Under the pieces are notes generated by a model that was given only the letters and a program-made list of their open reading frames with translations, was not told the origin of the DNA and did no database searches. DNA of 28,195 nucleotides from Vicinamibacteria bacterium (GTDB lineage: Bacteria > Acidobacteriota > Vicinamibacteria > Vicinamibacterales > UBA2999), in the NCBI GenBank assembly GCA_025938035.1, contig JAICQE010000035.1, positions 1 through 28,195 of the forward strand, in the 5' to 3' direction. A program made the position numbers and the translations under genes. Every line of letters starts with the position of its first letter. Position 1 is the stretch's first letter. Positions 22,490 to 28,195 of this stretch are shown here, in pieces.

Positions 22490-22976
22490 GTTCCGCGTCT
22501 CGGTCACGAAGGATTACCTCGTGTTCGCCTCGGCGCACTTCATCACCTTCGCCGGCCATCGCTGCGAAGGACTGCACGGCCACAACTACCGCGTACGCGT
22601 GACGATCGAAGGCGCTCTGCACGAGGAGAGCTGGTTCGTCTTCGACTTCGTCGAGCTGAAGCGGATCATGAAGAAGCTGTGCGACGAGATCGATCACCTG
22701 GTCCTCCTGCCGCTGCAGAGCGAACGCGTCAAGGTGTTCGAGGAAGGCGAGAACGTGCGCGTGGACGTCGACGGCAAGCCGCGGTATCTGTTTCCGCGCC
22801 GCGATTGCGCGCTGCTGCCGATCCCGAACACGACGGTCGAGATGCTCGCGCAGATGCTGACCACGCGCCTGAAGGTCGAGCTCGAGGCGCGAGAAGCACG
22901 CGGGTTGACGGCAATCGAGATGGAGGTCGAGGAGAACTTCGGGCAGACGGCTGTCTATCGGGAGGCCATCGCGTAA
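22476..22976 (+). CDS. 6-pyruvoyltetrahydropterin synthase / QueD-family enzyme
   Basis: 166 residues of the T-fold PTPS/QueD family. Zinc ligands are visible as His21 (ASAHF) and His34/His36 (LHGHNY). The catalytic Cys30 is in the QueD-type spacing C-x3-H-G-H, Asp73-His74 lie in EIDHLVLLP, and the pterin-anchoring Glu is in EVEENFGQT (152-153). The enzyme is thus predicted active on a dihydroneopterin-triphosphate-like substrate. A segment at about residues 82-112 (SERVKVFEEGENVRVDVDGKPR...) looks longer than in E. coli QueD. The 14-nt overlap with the CitG-like gene and the operon context favour a role in making the pterin of H4MPT over queuosine, though queuosine cannot be excluded. Confidence 0.9.
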   Translation: MSRGEFRVSVTKDYLVFASAHFITFAGHRCEGLHGHNYRVRVTIEGALHEESWFVFDFVELKRIMKKLCDEIDHLVLLPLQSERVKVFEEGENVRVDVDGKPRYLFPRRDCALLPIPNTTVEMLAQMLTTRLKVELEAREARGLTAIEMEVEENFGQTAVYREAIA

Positions 22977-22982
22977 GACGCG

Positions 22983-23070
22983 CTGTTCAGATTTCTTGGT
23001 TGCTCGCTTCTCTGTTCGTGCTCAGGTCCGCTTCTCGGTTCTCTGTTCGCTGTTCGGAGTTCGATGTTCC
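22983..23070. repeat. TTCTCTGTTCGCTGTTCGGAGTTCG-type intergenic repeat
   Basis: A pyrimidine-rich simple repeat made of TTCTCGGTTC / CTGTTCG words lies between the convergent PTPS-like and HisA-like genes. It encodes the last 13 or so residues of the HisA-like protein (RTPNSEQRTEKRT) and its stop codon. Confidence 0.7.
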
Positions 23071-23822
23071 GCGAACCGCGCGATGTCCGCGGCGCTGAGA
23101 CGTCCGTCGTGCAGCGCCGTGGCCACCAGCGCGCCGTCGCAGCCGACTCGCGCCAGCCGCGCCAGATCGTCGGCATCGCGGATTCCTCCGCCCGCCAGCA
23201 CCATCACACCAGGCACCAGTTCGCGTACCAGCCGCACCAGCTCCAGATCGGGACCGCTTCGGCTGCCGACGCGCGCGAGGTCCAGGACGATCACTGCGCC
23301 GGCTCCCGCATCGGCCGCCTGGCGCGCGAGGGCGGCCACATGAAGACTCGGCTGCCGCGTTGCCGCCATGCCTCGCGCATTGGCTGATGGGGCGGCCGCC
23401 ATCGTGCTCAACGGTTGTGCATCGCGGAGGTCGAGGCTGAACGCAACGCGGTTCCCCCCGACGGCGGCGCAGATTGCGTGGAGCGCGTCGAACGTCGTGA
23501 GCGTCTCGAGGCCGACGATGACGCGGGAGGCACCCAGAGTCAGACACTCCCGCGCTGCGTCGACAGACGACGTCCCGGCGTCCAGCCACAACGGCGCGCC
23601 GACGGCGGCAAGGCTGCGAATGAGCGCGTCCTGCCGGGGGCGCGACAGGATCGCATTCAAGTCCGCGACGTAGAGATCTGTGACGCCAGCCTCCACGTAC
23701 CGGCGGCCGAGGGCCGCCGCGTCGCCGGCGACGGAGGCTACCGGTGCGTATCGCTGACGGTCGCCAGCGCGCGCGTGCACCGCGTGGCCGCCAAGGAGGT
23801 CGATGACGCCGGCGATGCGCAT
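23022..23822 (-). CDS. HisA/HisF-related TIM-barrel protein of the H4MPT cluster
   Basis: 266 residues. The N-terminus MRIAGVIDLLGGHAVHARAGDRQRY matches HisA-type barrels with the catalytic-position Asp8. Barrel strands continue with VTDLYVADLNAI, LWLDAGTSSV, RVIVGLETL, VAFSLDLRD, GAVIVLDLARVG and the phosphate-binding GVMVLAGGGIRDADDL followed by GCDGALVATALHDG. HisA/HisF relatives of this type co-occur with H4MPT pathway genes in archaea and methylotrophs, and their reaction is not known to me. No other his genes are present, so histidine synthesis is unlikely. It diverges from the MfnF-MfnE fusion; its upstream region is the heptamer array. Its C-terminal tail is repeat-encoded and probably not ancestral. 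Confidence 0.85.
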   Translation of the reverse strand: MRIAGVIDLLGGHAVHARAGDRQRYAPVASVAGDAAALGRRYVEAGVTDLYVADLNAILSRPRQDALIRSLAAVGAPLWLDAGTSSVDAARECLTLGASRVIVGLETLTTFDALHAICAAVGGNRVAFSLDLRDAQPLSTMAAAPSANARGMAATRQPSLHVAALARQAADAGAGAVIVLDLARVGSRSGPDLELVRLVRELVPGVMVLAGGGIRDADDLARLARVGCDGALVATALHDGRLSAADIARFAEHRTPNSEQRTEKRT

Positions 23823-23838
23823 GAGAGGTATTGTTTCA

Positions 23839-23990
23839 GGGATTCGGGATTCGGGATTCGGGATTCGGGATTCGGGATTCGGGATTCGGGATTCGGGATT
23901 CGGGATTCGGATTCGGGATCAGGGATCAGGGATCGGGGATCGGGGATCGGGATTTGGGGTTTGGGATTTGGGATTTGGGTTTGGGATTTC
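23839..23990. repeat. GGGATTC heptamer array filling a divergent promoter region
   Basis: Nine to ten GGGATTC units run from 23839 to about 23910, then drift to GGGATCA, GGGATCG and GGGATTTG/GGGTTT variants until 23990. The array occupies nearly all of the 172 nt between the divergent start codons (23822 on minus, 23995 on plus). The only non-repeat promoter space is 23823-23838, which holds TATTGT. Confidence 0.95.
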
Positions 23991-23994
23991 AAGC

Positions 23995-25584
23995 ATGGTG
24001 ATTGGTTGGGACATCGGCGGGGTGAACACGAAAGCCGCGCGTGTCGCGCACGGCGGCGTGGTGCTGGCGGCGCGCGGACGCGCGTTCGAGCTCCAGCGCG
24101 CGCCCGACGCGCTTCCCATCGTGCTTCGCGAGCTGGCCGCCGACGTCGGGATGTCGTCCGGCGACGTTCATGCGGTGACGATGACCGCCGAGTTGTCGCA
24201 GATGTTCCGCACCAAGCGTGAAGGCGTGGCGTTCGTGCTCGATGCGATCGGCGCCGCCTTTCCGGCCGGAGACATTCGGGTCCTCACCGCTGCCGGCACG
24301 TTCATCAGTCCCGACGATGCGCGCCGGAATCCACTCGCGGTGGCGGCGGCGAACTGGGCGGCCACCGCGTATGTCGTCGCACAGTCTCATCCCGACGCGC
24401 TCCTCGTCGATGTGGGAACCACCACCACGGATCTCATTCCGATCGTCGCCGGTCGCGTCGCCGCGGATGGTCACACCGACCCCGCACGGCTCGCCTCCGG
24501 GGAGCTCGTGTACTCAGGCGCGCTGCGGACTCCCATCGAAGCGATCGCGACGCACGTGCCGTATCGCGGTTCGATGGCCGGCGTGTCGGCGGAAGGCTTC
24601 GCGCTGGCCGGAGACGTTCATCTGTGGCGCGGCAACCTCGACCCTGGCGACTATAGTGTCGCGACGCCAGACGGCCGTCCTGCAACGCGCGAGTACGCCG
24701 GCGAGCGCCTGGCTCGCGCCGTGTGCGCCGATCGGGAGCTGATCGACGAATCCGGTGTCGCGGCAATCGCGGACGCGCTCGCCGCCGCGCAGGTCGCGCG
24801 GATTACGGACGCGATTCGCCTCGTGACAGGACGGCACCCGACGCTGCGCACCGCCGTCGTCGCCGGATTGGGCGCATTCCTCGGGCGCGACGCCGCACGA
24901 GCCGCGGGCTTGGACGTCCAGCTGTTGGCGGACGGACTTGGGAGGGACGCGGCGCTCCGCGCTCCGGCCGCCTGCGTTGCGCTGCTCATCGCCGGCGTTC
25001 CGCTGACGCCGCATCCCCATCGCGCGGCGGCCCGCCTGCTGGTCATCAAGGTTGGTGGAAGCCTGCTCGCCGATCGCGCGCAGTTCGACGCGGCGCTCGC
25101 CGCGATCGCGGAAATCTCCCACGGTCGGCGCGTGTTGATCGTTCCAGGCGGCGGACCGTTCGCAGACGCCGTCCGCGACGTCGACACGCGAATCGGTATG
25201 TCTGAGGATGCCGCGCACTGGACGGCGATCCTGGCCATGGATCAGTACGCCTGGGTGCTGGCCGAGCGCCTCCGCGCCCCCGTCGTGACGACCGAGGCCG
25301 ACGTGAACGTGACGGTGAGCCGCGGGAAGATCGGGGTTCTCGCCCCCTTCCGCTGGCTGCGGGACGCGGATCCGCTGCCGCACAGCTGGGATGTGACCAG
25401 CGACAGCATCGCGGCGTGGGTGGCCGGGCAGCTCGGCGCGGAGCGGCTCGTGTTGATCAAACCTGCCGGCGCGAGGGGCGCGAACGTCGTGGACCCCTGC
25501 TTCGCGTCGGTGTGTCTCGAGACGCTGCGCGTCACCGTGACGCCCGCGGACGAACTCGCATCGGGCCTCCTCCCTGGCCCTTAG
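23995..25584 (+). CDS. mfnF-mfnE: Fused methanofuran biosynthesis protein: MfnF-like N-terminal domain + MfnE-like kinase domain
   Basis: 529 residues from ATG 23995. The frame is open further upstream but only across the heptamer array. Residues 1-335 match the hydantoinase/oxoprolinase-like 'H4MPT-linked C1 transfer' family: VIGWDIGGVNTKAARV, LVDVGTTTTDLIPIVAGRV (about 137-155), and AVVAGLGAFLGRDAARAAG (about 287-305). After a His/Pro linker (about 338-345), residues 347-529 form an amino-acid-kinase domain: LLVIKVGGSLLADR with Lys352, LIVPGGGPFADAVRD, DVTSDSIAAWVAGQL and LVLIKPAG. In methanogens, MfnE phosphorylates aminomethylfuran-methyl phosphate to the diphosphate and MfnF condenses that with the tyramine part. 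One chain could thus do both consecutive steps. The stop overlaps the pirin stop tail-to-tail. Confidence 0.88.
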   Translation: MVIGWDIGGVNTKAARVAHGGVVLAARGRAFELQRAPDALPIVLRELAADVGMSSGDVHAVTMTAELSQMFRTKREGVAFVLDAIGAAFPAGDIRVLTAAGTFISPDDARRNPLAVAAANWAATAYVVAQSHPDALLVDVGTTTTDLIPIVAGRVAADGHTDPARLASGELVYSGALRTPIEAIATHVPYRGSMAGVSAEGFALAGDVHLWRGNLDPGDYSVATPDGRPATREYAGERLARAVCADRELIDESGVAAIADALAAAQVARITDAIRLVTGRHPTLRTAVVAGLGAFLGRDAARAAGLDVQLLADGLGRDAALRAPAACVALLIAGVPLTPHPHRAAARLLVIKVGGSLLADRAQFDAALAAIAEISHGRRVLIVPGGGPFADAVRDVDTRIGMSEDAAHWTAILAMDQYAWVLAERLRAPVVTTEADVNVTVSRGKIGVLAPFRWLRDADPLPHSWDVTSDSIAAWVAGQLGAERLVLIKPAGARGANVVDPCFASVCLETLRVTVTPADELASGLLPGP

Positions 25585-26597
25585 GCCTTCTCCACCCTCC
25601 CGTCGGCATGGCGCGCGAATCGGCCGGCTTCCCGCGGATGGACCGGTGCGTTCACCGGGAACGGCCATCCTCCGAACTGCGTCTGCTGGTAGTCTCTGAA
25701 CGCCTGCTCCAGCTCGGCGCGCGTGTTCATGACGAACGGTCCGTACTGGGCCACGGGTTCGGAGAGAGGCCGCCCCTGCAGGAGCAGGATCTCGGCGCGC
25801 GCGGTGCTCGCGTCGATCGCAGTCGACCGGTCGGCGTGGACGCGGATCGCCGCCGGGTTCTCGATCGTCCGACCGTCGACGCGCAGTCCGCTGCCCGCGA
25901 AGAAGTGGAGTGTACGTGCGGTCCGCCGGTCGCGCGCCGGGGGCACGGTCCAGGACGCGCCGGGCTCGAGCGCAATCGACCAGATCGCGAGATCGGACTC
26001 CGGATTCGACGCCCATGAATCCGGCGGCGGCGTCAATGGCGTCGCATCGTCCAGGGCGCCGGCAATCACCGTGACCTCCGTGCGTCGGCCCGCGGCGTCC
26101 GTCCGTCGCCGCCTGGGGATGTCCTTGTCCCAGAACATCGTGAAGTAGGGCGGCACGAGCTTGTTCTTCGCCGGCAGGTTCAGCCAGATCTGAAACAGCT
26201 CCAGCGTATTCGGCCCGTTCGGGTCGAGCAGCGGAAACATCTCCGAGTGCACGACGCCCGCGCCGGCGGTGAGCCACTGTACGTCGCCCATGCCGAACCT
26301 CGCGGTGGCGCCGAGCGAGTCCGAGTGATCGATGTAGCCGCGCCGGACGATGGTCACGGTCTCGAATCCGCGGTGCGGGTGTTGCGGGAATCCCGGGACG
26401 ACGTCGCCGTGGTACATCCGCCAGCCGTCGATCCCCTCGAAGTCCTGTCCGATGTTCCGTCCGGCGAGCGAGGCGACGGGACCGAGGTGCTCGTTGCCTT
26501 TCGGGTAGTGGTCGACGTGGTGAACGCAGAAAAGAAACGGGTCCTGCGTCTCCCAGCGGGAACCCAGCGGCGTGACGTCGATGATCGTGTCGCTCAT
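25581..26597 (-). CDS. Pirin family protein
   Basis: 338 residues from ATG 26597. An upstream ATG at 26645 would overlap the divergent promoter region and adds nothing family-like. Pirins are bicupin metalloproteins, some with quercetinase-like activity. The N-terminal cupin has the metal site in PGFPQHPHRGFETVTIVRRG and GDVQWLTAGAGVVHSEMFP, with all expected His and Glu ligands visible. DPNGPNTLELFQIWLNLP precedes the second cupin. The C-terminal GPFVMNTRAELEQAFRDYQQTQFGGWPF is diagnostic. The body contains a 20-30-residue polar stretch (RRRRTDAAGRRTEV) between the cupins. It ends tail-to-tail with the MfnF-MfnE gene, the two stop codons sharing bases 25582-25583. Confidence 0.92.
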   Translation of the reverse strand: MSDTIIDVTPLGSRWETQDPFLFCVHHVDHYPKGNEHLGPVASLAGRNIGQDFEGIDGWRMYHGDVVPGFPQHPHRGFETVTIVRRGYIDHSDSLGATARFGMGDVQWLTAGAGVVHSEMFPLLDPNGPNTLELFQIWLNLPAKNKLVPPYFTMFWDKDIPRRRRTDAAGRRTEVTVIAGALDDATPLTPPPDSWASNPESDLAIWSIALEPGASWTVPPARDRRTARTLHFFAGSGLRVDGRTIENPAAIRVHADRSTAIDASTARAEILLLQGRPLSEPVAQYGPFVMNTRAELEQAFRDYQQTQFGGWPFPVNAPVHPREAGRFARHADGRVEKA

Positions 26598-26656
26598 GGG
26601 TCGATCGTACTTTGGAGTATTCTTTCCGGCGAAATCCGTCTTCACAGGAGCTCCTC

Positions 26657-28123
26657 ATGCCAGCAGTGCGTCGATGGACTGGTCGGGCCGCCTTCGCCGT
26701 TGTCGTGGTGTCGGTCGGCGTCATCTCCCTGACGGCGCAGTCCGCAATCCCCACGCAGGGGGCAAGAGGAGTGGGGGAAGGGGGGAGGGGAGCGGGGGAT
26801 GGGGGGAGAGGGCGGGGCGGCCGTGGCGCTGGCGCGGCTCAGCCTTCGAATCTGCCAGCCTCGCCCACGGCGACGCCGCTGCCCGTCATCTCCGCCGAGA
26901 TCACTGGCCCCGGGCCGATGTTCGAGTCGCTGATGGCGCTGCCGACAGGCGACGACATGGCGAACTGGAAGTACGAGGCCAGGGAATACTTCGTATCAGG
27001 CACCGCCAACGGCCAGCCGTACAAGACGCGCATCGTCGTCCGGAAGCCGTCCGACAACCGCGCGTTCAGCGGGCTCGTGCTGGCCGAATCGATGCACCCC
27101 AGCGGAAACGCGTGGATGTTCCATTTCACGCATCGCTACTCGATGGACGCGGGGCACATCGCGCTCGACATCCTCACGAGCACGCACACGCCGTTCGTCG
27201 AATTCAACGGCGACCGGTACAAGGAGCTGCAAGTGCAGCAGGGGCAGGCGCCTGAGATCCTGGCGCAGGTCGGCGCGCTCATCAAGTCGAAGCAGCCGTC
27301 CAATCCGCTCGCGGCGCTGCCCATCCGCAAAATGGTGCTCGCAGGGACGTCGGCATCGGCAGGAGTTCTCATCAATTACCTGCCCGCGCACATGGTGCTT
27401 CGTCTCGCAGACCTGCAGCCGATCTACGACGGCTTCATGCCCACGAGCAATGGCGCCAATATTCAGCGCGTCGACGTACCGATGATCCAGGTACCGACCA
27501 TGACCGAGGTGGCCGGTAACGGGTCGACCACGCGTCAGGACGGCGACGAGCCCGGCAATCGGTTCCGCGTATATGAGTTCGCCGGGATGGCTCACATCGA
27601 TTCGCGGGACGCCGCCGCCTATTACCCGAATCCGTGCGGCCTGCCGATCAGCCGCTATCCGATGGCGGCGTACATGTCGGTCGCGCTCCATCATCTGTGG
27701 CAGTGGATCGACGAAGGCACCGTGCCGCCGCGCGCCGACCGCATTCTCGTCGATCGGAACGTGGAGAACGACGGCTCGCTGATGGCGCTCGACGAGCACG
27801 GCAACGCCCGCGGCGGCATTCGCAGCCCGTACGTCGACGTGCCGGCGAAGAAATATGGCGTACGGAACGAAGGCGCCAATCCGCCGATTCCGAACGCGCA
27901 CCCGTTCGTCGCGGTTCGCGGTCCCGAGGCCCAGAATCAGCTGTGCGGGCTGGCTGGCTACGAGATGGACCTCACGCCGGCGCAATTGAAGAAGCTGTAC
28001 CGGGACAAGCGTGATTACGAGACCAGGGTGGCGCGCAGCTACGACGATCTGATGAAGAAGGGCTGGGCGTTGCCGGTTTATCGCGAGATCGTGCTGGCGG
28101 ATGCGGGCAAAGTGAGCTTCTGA
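26657..28123 (+). CDS. Secreted alpha/beta hydrolase domain protein
   Basis: 488 residues from ATG 26657, with AGGAG 6 nt upstream. The signal peptide is AAFAVVVVSVGVISLTAQS. Residues about 34-60 are a Gly/Arg low-complexity stretch encoded by a G-rich purine tract. The rest matches the large alpha/beta hydrolase-domain family common in acidobacteria and sphingomonads: YFVSGTANGQPYKTRIVVRKP, FSGLVLAESMHPSGNAWMFHFT, a nucleophile region AGTSASAGVLINYLP (Ser232/Ser234), FAGMAHIDSRDAA with the probable catalytic His, and a C-terminal AGYEMDLTPAQLKKLYRDKRDYETRV. The substrate is unknown. It diverges from the pirin gene. Confidence 0.85.
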   Translation: MPAVRRWTGRAAFAVVVVSVGVISLTAQSAIPTQGARGVGEGGRGAGDGGRGRGGRGAGAAQPSNLPASPTATPLPVISAEITGPGPMFESLMALPTGDDMANWKYEAREYFVSGTANGQPYKTRIVVRKPSDNRAFSGLVLAESMHPSGNAWMFHFTHRYSMDAGHIALDILTSTHTPFVEFNGDRYKELQVQQGQAPEILAQVGALIKSKQPSNPLAALPIRKMVLAGTSASAGVLINYLPAHMVLRLADLQPIYDGFMPTSNGANIQRVDVPMIQVPTMTEVAGNGSTTRQDGDEPGNRFRVYEFAGMAHIDSRDAAAYYPNPCGLPISRYPMAAYMSVALHHLWQWIDEGTVPPRADRILVDRNVENDGSLMALDEHGNARGGIRSPYVDVPAKKYGVRNEGANPPIPNAHPFVAVRGPEAQNQLCGLAGYEMDLTPAQLKKLYRDKRDYETRVARSYDDLMKKGWALPVYREIVLADAGKVSF

Positions 28124-28150
28124 GCGAGCGTCTGGTCACAGAGCGAGGGG

Positions 28151-28195
28151 AGGTCACGGAGGCGATCTCGCACAGAGATCACCGAGGACGGAGGC
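28151..28195. repeat. Partial second copy of the 18.9-kb inverted-repeat element, cut by the window end
   Basis: CACAGAGATCACCGAGGAC at 28171-28189 is identical to 18942-18960, and flanking CACGGAGGCGATCTCG matches CACGGAGACGGTCTCA. Only the outer left arm lies inside the window. Confidence 0.75.

Noticed and set aside
22476..22976. Plain queD annotation for the PTPS-like gene
   Set aside because: No queC, queE or queF is adjacent and the gene is coupled to H4MPT cofactor genes, so only the family name is given.
23839..23990. Heptamer array considered as a CRISPR array
   Set aside because: Units are 7 bp, contiguous and without spacers; no cas genes are present.
23803..23994. 64-residue N-terminal extension of the MfnF-MfnE gene (GIRDSGFG repeats)
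   Set aside because: It is encoded by the heptamer array and overlaps the start of the HisA-like gene. MVIGWDIGGVNTK is a typical family start.
1..28195. tRNA, rRNA and riboswitch genes
   Set aside because: No cloverleaf, rRNA-conserved stretch or known riboswitch core was recognised by reading both strands in the intergenic gaps.

Overview
The window is GC-rich bacterial chromosome, most likely from an acidobacterium of the Vicinamibacteria type. Three things point there: an Oar-like outer-membrane barrel followed by a secreted protein with the VWFA-related acidobacterial domain, a set of secreted hydrolases with alanine-rich signal peptides, and many short intergenic repeats. No rRNA, tRNA, CRISPR array or intact transposase was seen.

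Layout. Positions 1-5654 hold a 5'-truncated esterase, a leftward ECF sigma / short membrane anti-sigma-like / secreted protein operon, and a rightward pair (metallo-beta-lactamase-fold hydrolase, acyl-CoA-dehydrogenase-like flavoprotein). A lysine-rich SWIB protein (5775-6164) sits between two palindromic repeat clusters. Positions 6268-9726 carry fhcA-fhcD-fhcC, the formyltransferase/hydrolase genes of the tetrahydromethanopterin (H4MPT)/methanofuran C1 pathway. Positions 9.8-19.6 kb hold unrelated cargo: a tannase-like esterase, the Oar-like barrel, the VWFA protein, a wrecked Ser/Thr kinase, a beta-propeller protein, a long inverted-repeat element and a small membrane protein. The C1 locus resumes at 19655 with mch, an ATP-grasp ligase, a CitG-like protein and a 6-pyruvoyltetrahydropterin-synthase-like enzyme, all tightly coupled. 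A HisA-like TIM barrel (leftward) and a fused two-domain protein (rightward) follow. The fusion's N-terminal half resembles the methanofuran condensing enzyme MfnF and its C-terminal half resembles the kinase MfnE. A pirin and an alpha/beta hydrolase close the window.

How the genes work together. Mch hydrolyses methenyl-H4MPT to formyl-H4MPT. FhcD moves the formyl group to methanofuran, and FhcA with FhcC (plus FhcB, not in the window) releases formate. The ATP-grasp, CitG-like, PTPS-like, HisA-like and MfnF-MfnE proteins are best read as makers of the two cofactors. Missing from the window are fhcB, fae, mtdA/mtdB, the RFAP synthase gene and the early methanofuran genes.

The most notable points are the MfnF-MfnE fusion, the heptamer repeat filling its divergent promoter region, an 11-bp tandem repeat inside the CitG-like gene, and the split of the C1 locus by unrelated cargo with repeat elements near both edges.
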